Shown here piece by piece: positions 9,831 through 20,800 of a stretch of 64,000 bases of DNA. The translations under genes and the position numbers were made by a program. The number at the start of each line of letters is the position of its first letter. The first letter of the stretch is position 1. The notes under the pieces are model-generated. The model was not told where the DNA came from. It ran no database searches and saw only the letters and a list, made by a program, of their open reading frames with translations. Source of the DNA: Amanita rubescens (Eukaryota > Basidiomycota > Agaricomycetes > Agaricales > Amanitaceae); NCBI GenBank assembly GCA_015039365.1, contig WION01000080.1, positions 62,001 to 126,000 of the forward strand. Reading direction: 5' to 3'.

Positions 9831-11130
9831 TAAGATAAGATCTAAGATAAGATAATAAATTTCCTTTTATATAATTTGTGACAACATGAGGTGTGTGACA
9901 TGCCGAATGTGACCGTGACAAAAAAGATGCGCCTAGCTTGTGTGATTCAGAATATACAAGAATGGCAATGCCAAACAAAGTCAAACATGAGATATTTGCA
10001 AAATACTTTTTCAGACATGACAGAAAATTGAAAAATCCCAAAAATTTCTCAAAAGTCCAAAAGAATTATGTGATCATATCTCTGCAAGGATTGCAGTGCC
10101 AAGCATAACCAAACACAAGATACTTTCAAAATACTGTTTTGAACACAAGTCTTTTTTAAAAACAAAGCTAATTTACTACTAATTTCATTGAAGGCAGGTA
10201 TGTACATGCATGGGGTGATACCAGCCTTGAAGGACCTCATTGGAAGCCATCAGGCTCCCACTGCAATAAGGTGGAAATGGTGGATGTTAAAGTTATTATC
10301 TGCAATCTGTACAGATTACAGGCTGTATCTGTGCACATTCAATCTCAAATACCAAGTGATGCTAACTTGGTATTCAACTCATGACTGTGTTACAACACAG
10401 TATGGACTCCCACATTATGTATGTACACATGATTAGTCAGACATATCATTTTCTATATGCCTACCCTATTCATCTTACTCTTTATTCTCAATTCATACAG
10501 ACAAGCTCACTTCCTACTGTACTGTTCCCTTGTCCTACATATGGCACTGTCCTTATACTTACTTTTGTCCTTATCATTGTTCATGAATACATACGTCTCT
10601 TTGTACTCATACATATATGTATATACTGCCTGTATTTTAGCAGTTGAACCCTACATAAGTTCAACTTAGCTGTTGCAGTTGTCTAACTGTTCAATCTTAC
10701 TCATTTCTACTTGTCAACCACAATTGTCCTCAGATAACAAGTTAGCATCTAACTTCTTGATATTGAACTTGTACCTCAACTTGTGTTCAAACTCACATGA
10801 CTTCAAAGTATAGTTCAAAAGTAACATGATTATAAACACCATTTGACTTAGTTAGACTTGTAATTGTGACTAGAGTTACTGCTGTAACTTGAGTTGAGAT
10901 TAACAAGTTCATAACAGACAGTATGTCTCAACCTTGTTTGACTAGTTGGACTTACAAGTCAAGACTGTGATCACTACTGTGATTATAGTTGAGACTGACA
11001 AGTTTGTAACACATCCACTGTCCAATGTCACTTCTGTACTGATGACCCTTCAAGTCTGCTTACTAGATGCCCAACCTTTTCAACAGCTACTACAGGTGTG
11101 GTTGCTGGAGGTATGCATAAGCTGGTAGGC
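9831..11130. repeat. Old noncoding repeat related to the 2.4-kb CTCCCC elements
   Basis: No gene is seen. Segments resemble the interior of the elements at 12204, 27766, 35586 and 41653. 'gagatatttgcaaaatac' occurs near 9985, and 'gtatggactccca' followed by a TATGxAT-rich run occurs near 10399, compared with 13395. The C-rich termini are absent, so this is a decayed or partial relative. Confidence 0.5.
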
Positions 11131-11430
11131 AGTGTGAGTAGTGTTTCGAAGTCCGGTCCGGTCTGGTCTTTTTTCCTTTTTTGGATGTAACCAGGACTGT
11201 AACCGGTTACAAACTATTCTCAGTTTCGTAGGACTGTAACCAGACTGATCATAACCGGTTACTCTCGGTTACATTGGTCAGATGACCAGTCTTGACCAGT
11301 CTTGACCAGTCTTGACTGTAACCAGTCAGAACCGGTCAGGTAACTCATCTGAACCGGTTATATCACTATTAGAGAGTGTCTAATCTAAAAGTCTATGTTT
11401 CGTTCCGAGTCTATAGTAGTCTAAATGTGA
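11131..11430. repeat. Left terminal region of hAT-1 with AACCGGTT/GACCAGTC arrays
   Basis: Noncoding. From 11137 the sequence begins TAGTGTTTCGAAGTCCGGTC, close to the hAT terminal pattern TAGNGNT. It is followed by a dense array of AACCGGTTA and three tandem GACCAGTCTT units (about 11283-11315), typical of hAT subterminal binding sites. The matching right terminus was not found because a copia LTR begins at 26157. A similar TAACCGGTCATAACTG lies just inside that junction. Confidence 0.5.
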
Positions 11431-12195
11431 ATGTTCTAAAGTTCTTCTACACATTGTTCTATTGCTTCCATGTCCTGCTCCTCATAGTCCAAGTCTATGA
11501 AACCACCACCCTCCACATCCCATTTATCAGCTTCTTCATCTGCACGGAGATGATCACAGAATGGCACTAACTCAACTTTCTCGATCGCATTTGTATTATT
11601 CCCAGCAAGGTCTTCAATGCCTTTCCTCCACGAAAATTTCATGAGTTCAATTTCTTTGAACCTTTCACAACCTAAACATGTGTGCTTGTCATCAACAGTC
11701 ACTTTACCACCCGAAAAGAGTCGTTCGGTTGGAACGGATGACGCCTGGCTGGGTAAAACATCTAGTGTGATGCGAGCGAGGGTCAGGTATAGCCGTGCAT
11801 GTTCCTGTTGATTCGTGAGATTTGAACGAAACAAACTTGGGGAGATAACGTACCTGCCACCATTTAACAATATCCACTTTCCTCGAAACATCAGCAGGCA
11901 TCTCCTTTAGGTAACGCCGCTTCTCAGACATCCAGTCTTCGCCGTCATCTGGAGATACTAGTGTGAGCCGGTATTTGTCAAAGTCGCTCATAACTGGCCT
12001 ATCCACCATGGTCCGAGTTGATTGGGTTGTGTCAGTGCTGGTTTTCAGGTTTGTGGGAGTATGAGGCTTCCAATATCGTTCCATCTGCTCGCACCATCAG
12101 GGTCAGCATGGCAAAGAGATAAATCAACAACGAACCGTCCTATCGAGCAGTTTCTCCACTTCTTCTTGGTAATTCACAGCATTCAGATTGCCCCG

Positions 12196-12203
12196 GGCTA
12201 TTG
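12196..12203 (+). repeat. Target-site duplication of copy A, left
   Basis: GGCTATTG, repeated exactly at 14607-14614. It lies in hAT-1 coding sequence. Confidence 0.92.
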
Positions 12204-14606
12204 GAGGTCATTACACTCCCCCCCCCTTACCCATAGGAATCCTATAGGAATTGTCGGATTCCTATAGGATTCCTATAGGATTCTGATACATATGGTTGTC
12301 AGCCATTTTGGCTGAGAAATCCTACTTCATTCCAATGAGAGTCCTATTGGAGTTATTGGACTTTAATAGGAGTGAATAGGACTCATCCTATGGGAGTTTA
12401 ATAAGAGTTTAATCAGACTATGCATAAATACAGTAGAAAGACATGTAGTATTGCTATTTTGAGCTTGTTTGTATATATTTACATATATTTGAAAGTGGTA
12501 GGTGCTGTGGGCTCCACTTCTGATGTTTAAATACCTCTAGAAACAGTGCTGAAAGCACCAAAACCCTCTTAAAAAATCTAAAAGAATGTTGAAAAATACC
12601 CAAAAATTATGTAGTGCTAATATTTGTGTTTGTTTATATTTGTTTATATGTTTGGTGGAAAATGGAGAATATTCAGCTTCTTTCACCACATTTGTTAGGA
12701 TGTTTGAGAATGGACATGTGTGACAGGGGTGTGTGACATGTTTGTGACATGCCTCAAACAATCTGCAAAAAAATGCCTAAAAAATTGTGGCATCTCAAAT
12801 GTGCAGGAATGAACATGCCAAACAAGACTAAATTTCAAAAGTCTTAAAATATATGGAAAAATCAATGTGATTAGGCTGAGTCATACATATATCACAATGC
12901 TATGTGGAAGCCAGCATTAGCAGTGGCCACATTGCCATTGTCACATTTCTACTTGACACCTAAATTGTGAGAAAACTAGTACCTCTGGTAACACTGCTGG
13001 TATGTATAGTATAGCCTATACTTGTGAATATGAGCCTCAGGTGCACTTTGAGATACATAGTTATTCCAAGGTTAAATGTAATGAGGCTGAGTCTTATGTG
13101 ACCCAAGCCCTGCAAGATGTTTTAACACAACTTTAACACCACTGCAGTGGCAAGCACCACATGTCAAGGTGGACCATGCTGTGAGAAGCAAAGGAAACAT
13201 GTGATGGCTCTGATCCTAGTCACATAATCCTGGTTGTCCTTGAGTTGGATTTGCCACTTGGTGGCCCATATGATAGTCTCCAAATTAGTTGTTTCTCTCA
13301 TTTAACTGGGCATGTTTACTAAATTGTAGACAATTGTTGAGAGGTGGAAGTTGACAATTACCATGTCAGCCACCATTAAAGAGTCACTGATCTGTTTATG
13401 GTATGGACTCCCAAATTATGCATACCTGATTGGTTGGACAGGCCCACTTATTTTTCTACTTACTCATTTTACTATATGTATGGTTGACTAATTCAGTGTG
13501 TCATTGTTCTCTTGATTATGGAGTTCAATACATATGTTTTTAGTGTGGATGTTTAGTAGGCTGGTTGTCATTATGCTGCTAACAACTACTCACCACCATG
13601 TGATCACCAGATAACCAACATAACCAACAACTCATCTCTGCTCCCAGTTCTGAGTCCTCCCCTAGTTGAAACTTGACTTCAATACATACATAGTAGCCAC
13701 AAATCCTCATAACCACAACCTTCTCACATTTGTTCATGACCTCTGACAACTCTCTCTGCAATGTCATAGGTGATTGATGGCCACTGTTGCCAGCAACAAC
13801 AGTGGCCACATTGTGGAAATTGATCATGACACAACCACTGGATCTGATTCATACTAAGTGGCAATCTCTACACTGCAACTGCACATGGAGCCCACTTTTG
13901 GCATGCAGGTAGAGTTGATCATGTTGGCCTTGACCCATAGGTGACTATACATCCACTACTGTTGACCTCTGAAGCAATTACTCACTGTTGAACAAGTCAC
14001 TGCAAGTGATTGACTTCTGCTACCATTGAACCATCAGCAACCTCAACTTCCTACAACAGACCAAACTACACTGACTATCACATCACCAGAAATCCTTGAC
14101 TGAATTGTGTTGCATTGTGGCTTTGCAAGTGGTCATGGCACATGGAATGGTGATGGTGACATAATTCTTGCATGTTGTTGATGAAATGAGTTTTGGCATT
14201 TTTAATTATTTTTACTTGTCAATTCTCTCAGACTTGTCTGAAAAAATGTATTTTGCAAATATCTCAAGTTTGGCTTTATTTGGTCCCCAAATCCCTACAT
14301 GCCCTAGATCACATGATTTTTCTGCATTTTTAAAGTATTTTTGAGATTTTATTGCAAGCATAAATAACACCAAACAATACCAAACAACAATCCACAGCCC
14401 CTCCAAACTCATACCTTCAAAAAATGCTGTCAAATGATGCCCATATTGTTTATTTTGTGCAAACAAACATAAACAAATGCAAATATCTACTTTGGGAACA
14501 TTTTTAGCATTTTTCAAAATCTTATCAGATTGTTATCAGAATCCTATAGGAATCCCTGATTCCTATAGGACTCTTATCATACTGGGGGGGGGAGTGTAAA
14601 GTACTG
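12204..14606 (+). mobile_element. CTCCCC element copy A (2.4-kb nonautonomous, hAT-like)
   Basis: Ends are imperfect 16-bp inverted repeats: GAGGTCATTACACTCC on the left and CAGTACTTTACACTCC on the right when reverse-complemented, each followed by a run of C. The target duplication is GGCTATTG at 12196-12203 and 14607-14614. Subterminal arrays of TCCTATAGGA palindromes lie inside both ends (12230-12290 and 14535-14575). The interior is AT-rich noncoding DNA with only short chance ORFs and practically no CG dinucleotide from 12300 to 14520. The 8-bp duplication suggests mobilisation by a hAT transposase. Confidence 0.92.
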
Positions 14607-14614
14607 GGCTATTG
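14607..14614 (+). repeat. Target-site duplication of copy A, right
   Basis: GGCTATTG, the partner of 12196-12203. Confidence 0.92.
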
Positions 14615-15724
14615 CCTGTGCCTGTTCCTTTGCGCTGCCCCAGTTCTGCTGGATGTACGCCAGTTTGAAGTACGGATGAAGTACTGTAATGTGTTAGTCT
14701 GAGAAGTAAAGATAGAAGAAAACATTACCAAGAGAAAGAACGATACTCGGTTTTAAGTCAAACCGACTGTAATACTTGTTTAGTTTATCTATCCCATCTT
14801 CAATCGCAGTGTGATAGTCAAGGAACCTCATTGACGTGGCTTTGGCTTCCCACGCCATGAGTAATTCCTCTATCGCTGGAATCGCGTGCCAAAGGCAGGG
14901 CTTTTTCTCTTGTGAAAAGCATTGTTGGATCGCATTGGCATCCTATTCAAACAAGTTGGTGGTTAGACTTTGGCTCGGTGATCAGTACTAGTGAAAACTG
15001 ACCTCTAAGATGTCGATCACATCCTTAATGCACAGCCAATCCTCCTCATCCAACAAAAATGCTCGCCACGGAATTCTCTTCTTCTCCTTGTCCGGCCCAT
15101 GAATCGTTGTAATCAGTCCAAACAAGCCGTCGGCAGACTTTAGGAACAATGTTATCGGCTGAAACAATGTTATCGTTGCCATCAGTTTCACCATCGCATC
15201 CGAGTCGACAATTCATACCTGGCGGAGATCATGACAAGTTTTGAGCATCCTGCTAGCTGTGCCCCAACGGACATTGCTGTGGAGAGGAATGCATCGTGGT
15301 GGGTTGATCTTGCATTCGTGTTGAAGCTTCCTGAAGTACTGGACGCGCTGAGGGGAAGTGTTGATCTGATTATTGTAAAAATCATGGTGAGCATAAGAAA
15401 TGAAGATGAAACACGTGGTTACTTACCTTGAGAGCGATTGTTCGAAGTGCAGCGATACAATCTAAATGATCGCCCAATACCTGATTGCTGGGGAGGTTGG
15501 GATCGTACTCCCAGATGGCCTTCACATTTTCAACCGCTGCGATTTTGGTAATGTGACTCATAACTGAGACAATAGCTAGATTAACGACATGGCTCAAACA
15601 GCTTTAGGCCGCCCGGTCAGCGTTGGCCCGCCGCTTGGAGATAAAGAAACTCACGGGAGCTGATTCTCCATCGCATCCCACACTCCATCGTACTCACGTA
15701 GCTCGTGAACTCTTTCCGCCATCT

Positions 15725-15732
15725 GACACTTT
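15725..15732 (+). repeat. Target-site duplication of the KDZ element, left
   Basis: GACACTTT, repeated at 24517-24524. Removing the element and one copy restores continuous hAT-1 coding across the junction. Confidence 0.92.
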
Positions 15733-15947
15733 CACCTGTTCAGCCGGCAAAATCTTGCAAATTAGCAGTGGTGACTCATTGAGTCACCATTGTTAGTTAG
15801 CAGCGTTCTTCGCTTTGTCTCTCACTTTCAATATTTGCCGTTAAAAAAAATCGTTTTTTCACTTGTCCCTGCCTAGATCAGTCTATACCCACGTGATAGC
15901 TTACGTAAAACACCTTTCTGGCACCTCCGCCGCTGCCACGTCAGACA
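15733..15947 (+). repeat. Left terminal inverted repeat of the KDZ element
   Basis: Reverse complement of 24302-24516 with a few mismatches. It carries an internal palindrome, GGTGACTCATTGAGTCACC, near 15769-15787. Confidence 0.93.
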
Positions 15948-16016
15948 TTTGAAAACGGGCTAACTGTATATTATGTGCGAGTGACATAGATAGTGTACTA
16001 TGGTATATGAGAGGCA

Positions 16017-18800
16017 TTAGACTGCCTCATTGTCCATGTCCTCATCTGAACAAATGACATCCTTGCTTTTGAACTTACGTCGAGCCTTACCAGCCTTAGC
16101 GGATCAAGTGCACCTTCTCGATCTACTTGATGCCGCAGTGGCCGAAGAACCCAACAGCTCATTGTCCTCATCCTCGTCGTCTTCGTCCTCATTGATGGCC
16201 ACTTTCCTACTTTTGGATGCTGGACCACGACGGCGGCCGGTGGCCTTCGAACGAGTTTGTCTTCGCGAAGATGACGGACCGGGTGACAGGTTGTCCTTGT
16301 TATCCTCGGTCTCGTAATCATCCCCGTCTCCATCCTCGCCATCCTCGTCACCCTCTTCCTCATCGGGAGGATTGAGAGCTGCCTTCTTCCTCGGTTTCCC
16401 TTTGTCACTTCGTCACTTACGTTTCTGACCAACAGATTCACCGGCTGCTTCTCGCGCATCAATTGATTCCCGGAGATACTTGATGTCACGGTCGGGGGGC
16501 TTCACCCAACGACAAGCCTGTGTTCTGAGTGCCTGTCGGAGTTTCCGTAAGTCTTTGACACTTTTAAGACTTGCAGGATTAGTGAATTTGACGTCATCTG
16601 GCCAACCAATGAGCTTGACATGGTACTTCAGGATAATTGACTTTTCATAGTTGACGTAGTTCATGCATATGTTGTCCATGTTGGTTATATATTCTAATTT
16701 CCTGTAAGAAAGCAAGAAAATTGATAACGAACGAATGCTTACTTAAGCCACCGAGAATATAGTTACTGCATTGCGTACGCAAGCCTTGCCATGAATCTGC
16801 CTTCTTTCCTTCTAAATTTTATTGTTAGAAAGCAAAAATAACGAGTAAAAATGGCAGTCGGCATACGTTTGTCATACGAGCATGCCCAATGTTCGAATTT
16901 CCGCAGCACGGTCCATGCCTCGGTCTTGAGAACGTCGGAGAAAAAGGACTCAGTATCCTCCGTTGCTATCCAGCCCGGCACGCCCAAGTCCTGCACATGG
17001 CCTCTGGTAACAAACACAAAAGCATGCGCGCCGGTCCGAGAAGCAAGATTATCGGCCTAATGTCCGTCAGTTAAATCAAAGAAATGGAAGAATACTATAG
17101 ACATACCTCCTGCGACAGGCGTTGCATAGTGAACCGCATATCTTGCGCAGTAGATAAGTTTGATGCCCTTGCGCCTTTGTGCTTGAGCTCGCGGTGATCT
17201 TCTAGCTCCTGCAAAAGGTCATTCTTGTCCTGCTCCGTCATTTCCTGCGTTATCTTCTCGATGTCGATCATCTTTTGAACTTCGACCAGCTTCAATCGGT
17301 TTCCTTCTTCCCGGCCTATGCGTAGTTCCTGAGTGAGGCAATAGAAACAGGAGATTGTAGAACAACAAACCTTCATTGAGTTCTATTGCTTTCTTGTGAA
17401 GTATCGCATTCTTGAGATTAGGTTTACGCGTAGTTTTCAACGTTGATGATGAGCATAACAAGACGCGGATGTACGCTTCCTTCTTCCTGAACTTTGACGC
17501 GAGGTCTTTGACCATCTTGTCACGCAGGTTATGAAAAGCTTTGACCTCCGTTTGTAAGGCCTCGGCATTCTCTTTAATGCGCTCTCGTCTCATATTCTCG
17601 GTCTGACGTTCAGCGTGTGTTTTTGGGCGATACTGGTGGCTCCGAACTTGTTGAATGCCAATCGTTGTTGGTTGGCGTTTGGCCCACGTGCTTGTCTCAG
17701 CCGTGGGATCATCATTCAGCGGCATACCAAGTAATAGCTCCCGTTCATGATTAAGAAGGATCTGATATTGCTCAAGCTGCTCGTCGCGTGGGTCACCATC
17801 ATCCTTGTTATTTGGTGGAGAACATTAGTATTTGCAAGTGGTACGTGCTCACAGTGGTGACTTACGGGCACATTCTGATCCTGGTTGTCATCGAAATGTC
17901 CTGAGGCCGTGGTTTCTGTATTTGTCGACTTTTCGGCAGCACGACTGCCAAGTCTGTTTGAATCGCCATGTCCCCGATCATGAGGTTCTCTATCAGGCGC
18001 ATTCGTTGGCTGGGATGTGGCGGAAGCTGGCGGCCCTTTGAAGATAGAGGTGTGCGACGTGTGCTGAGTATTAATGGGAGTATGAGAACTGGTTTACAAT
18101 GTCAGCGAACACATTTATAAGCTAGGGGATGGTTCAACTCACGCTCGTTGAGAAGACAGGTCACATCGTATAGTTGAATCACGACCATCGCTCGGTGCAT
18201 CTGGTACTCCAACACTCGGGGTGTTATTATTGCCGGGCTGAAATAATTGGGTAGGCGTTTGCCCGTTCATAAGGTATGGGTTGTTATAGACTGATTTTGA
18301 CTTTTCTTGTTGCCTCAATTCATTTACAGAATTATTAGTCGCATTATAATGGTTTCCAGGGAAGTTTGAAGGAGTGTGGGTTTGAGAACGAGTGACTTCG
18401 GAAGGCGGTGGGCGTATGTTCGGTGTGCATGAGGGTGACGGACCCAGCGGCGGACCCAAGGTACGCGTTCTTGAGGTTATAACAGGCCTCGCTAAATTAT
18501 AGGATCCTCCTCTTAGATGTTCGGCGAGACCCCCTGCTGACCCCGTGTGACGATGTTGGTGGTTCAAGGACGAAGTGATGCCGCTATGTCCACGAGCGAA
18601 GGGGGGCTGAGGAGGATTATTCTCATCTCCCTGACAATGGACCATCTGAGGGAGACGAGGCGCCTGCAACGAAGAATTGTGGATCCGACCAGAGTACTGC
18701 TAGTTTGCAGTTATGTTTGTGCCGTGAGAATGGAATGTAAGCGAAACAAACAGGATCCCACACACGTTCAACTACTTTCATTCCTCCCTCTTCCCCCTGC
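16017..18800 (-). pseudogene. KDZ-linked accessory protein, function unknown (two in-frame TGA)
   Basis: A multi-exon minus-strand gene inside the KDZ element. The N-terminal half (about 17880-18669) is low-complexity and rich in Pro, Ser, Asn and Gln. A basic helical central segment follows (about 17380-17650, with LRDKMVKDLASKFRKKEAY and NLKNAILHKKAIELNE), then a conserved-looking segment (MFVTRGHVQDLGVPGW, about 17015; EYITNMDNICMNYVNYEKS, about 16690; WVKPPDRDIKYLRESIDARE, about 16480). The tail alternates acidic and basic tracts. TGA codons at 16413-16415 and 16104-16106 lie in the same register as coding to the stop at 16017. I recognise the pattern as a family of large agaricomycete hypothetical proteins but know no function. 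The 5' end is unresolved because no ATG is evident. Confidence 0.65.
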
Positions 18801-18897
18801 ACTCAGCAGTCTTTGAATCAAGTGCGCAATCGTGGCTCATACTAGTATGTTCGTCCCTTTCCTTTGATGATTCTCCTACTCAACAACTCAAGGCTCT

Positions 18898-19706
18898 TCT
18901 CGTTCTTTGGGCGCTGGCCGTGCGCCAGGCTCCGAATCTATTGATATTACCCCGATGATGGCCAGCCTTAACATAAGGGATGAAATTCAGCAGCTACATG
19001 AATACCTGGGCACCACGATCTTTAATCAGCGAGGAAAATTTTCCTGCTACATCGTATATCGCGGCCGCGACACAGGCGTATTTAACACTTGGTATGTTAT
19101 CCCTATTTCACATGAGCGGTATTCAGTAATGCATTTGAAGGTATATGACACATCATTCGGTGAACGGGATATCTGGCAATGCGTACAAAGGGTTTCACAG
19201 CCGTTCCGAAGCTGAGGCTTCGTATAATGATTGGATTGCGTTCTTGCAATGCACTGGAGTGCCACCCAGTGCTACTTCATCTGCGCCACACACTTCACCT
19301 CCTGCTCCACCTACTGCAGCATCTACTGCAACACGTGCCTCGGCATCTATGCCGGCGCCGGCGCTCTTGCCCACAGCTGCTCCCACGCCAGGTGCTATGC
19401 CTGCGCCCACCCAGGATCCGGAGCTTCCTAGGGACAGCCCCAGCCCAACGTTTTCGTACCCTTTGATTCTTGGGGGAACTCCATACTATTTAGTTCTCCA
19501 TGGAGAGCGCCCTGGTGTCTACGCGGATATGTGTGTATTTCCCTGTCCAAAACAAATCTCTTGTAACTAACGAATAAATCAGTATGGCTGCAGACGATGC
19601 GTTGGGTTTGGCGCCTGATGCTCTCATTCGACGGGTGTTTGGAGAGGTTGATGCTTTACGTACATTTGCTAGGCTTTCCGAGGCAAATCAAATCCACAGG
19701 ATTTGA
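18898..19706 (+). CDS. Viroplasmin-like / RNase H1 N-terminal domain protein in the KDZ element
   Basis: A small three-exon gene. The first repeat reads FSCYIVYRGRDTGVFNTW, then an intron (19092-19140, GTATG...AAG), then GISGNAYKGFHSRSEAEASY: the YxVxxGRxxGVYxTW...GxxxxxYKGFxSxxEAxxxY pattern of the RNase H1 N-terminal (Cauli_VI, viroplasmin-like) domain, which binds RNA/DNA hybrids or dsRNA. A Pro/Ala-rich linker follows (about 19270-19440), then a second, degenerate copy (YYLVLHGERPGVYAD) split by an intron near 19528-19580, ending at TGA 19704-19706. The start codon is not clear. Such domains are common in fungal transposon proteins. Its role in KDZ is unknown. Confidence 0.7.
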
Positions 19707-20800
19707 TCAGTCAATTGTTCGTACGGTTATGTAGTAGTCGATAGATCAGTCCGAGAGGTAGTACCATGTTTTGTTTTTTTTTGAATTTATGTCATATTGT
19801 CTCTATTGTCTCTGCAACTTGCACGGAAAACAAGTACAACTGAAAAACGAGCGTTACAGCTTAGTGTCTCAAATGATGGAAAGACGAGTGGGAATGCAAA
19901 AATGGCAATGGAAAAAAGTATGAAAGAAAAAGAAGTAGCGCTGAAGTAAGGTGGAAACCAGTACGAGTACTAGATGTGTCGGTGCATAGAAACGACGTTC
20001 AAGCAGTGGAGGTCGTGATCAATTGACTGTGTTTCAAAGAGGAAAGTACAAAAGAAAAAGAAGTAGCGCGCTGAAGTAAGGTGGAAACAAGTACAAGTAC
20101 TAGATGTGTCGGTGCATAGAAACGACGTTCAAGCAGTGGAGGGTAGTGATCAATTGACCGTGACGATGCCGAGTTTCAAAGCAGTGAGCACTGATGCATC
20201 CGAAGGTGTAAGAATAATAATATCACATTGCAGTCTGGGCACCCGATTACTATATGTGTTATCCTAGCAGAATCATGGAATCACAAGTTCACAACCCATT
20301 GAACCCATCGCCGTCAAGTCTCTTCAAGCTCTAGTACAGCACAACTCAATCAAAACTAGTACTCTATCGGCCATTCAATAGTTCCCATTGAACCCATCGC
20401 CGTCAAGTCTCTTCAAGCTCTAGTACGGCACAACTCAATCAAAACTACTCTATCGGCCATTAGTTCCTTCCCAATTAGATTACTATGCGCTCCATGTATT
20501 TGCCTCCCATGACCAGTTTTCTACACTACACCGCTCAGTTAGCCGCTGATGGCAAGGCGTGATAAGATCCAAATCAGTCTCGGCCCGATTTCGCTGCACA
20601 CCAGCCCACGCTAGCCCACGCTACTAGTATCAGTGTATGCTGATTAAACTTCAAATGGATTTACCTGTGGAAATACAGTAGATTTGGGCCGCACGCTGAT
20701 CAAATCGGTAAGAGGCAGATCGTACTAATCGGGATGTGTGACATGCCATGTGTCACACATGCCAGCTCACGACGGTTAACCACGCGTTCGAGCGCCCGCC
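19707..20800 (+). other. KDZ intergenic region with two tandem duplications
   Basis: No gene is seen. A unit of about 130 bp is duplicated (about 19930-20160, shared AAGTAGCGCTGAAGTAAGGTGG and the GTGTCGGTGCATAGAAACG segment). A second unit of about 89 bp is duplicated at about 20297-20465 (shared GAACCCATCGCCGTCAAG). Near 20736-20762 is the inverted repeat ATGTGTGACA...TGTGTCACACAT. The region lies directly upstream of the transposase start and may hold its promoter. Confidence 0.75.

Noticed and set aside
13579..14517. Short ORFs of 82 and 101 codons conserved between the CTCCCC copies
   Set aside because: They are identical only because the whole elements are nearly identical. They show no domain, lie in CG-depleted DNA, and element D does not keep them.
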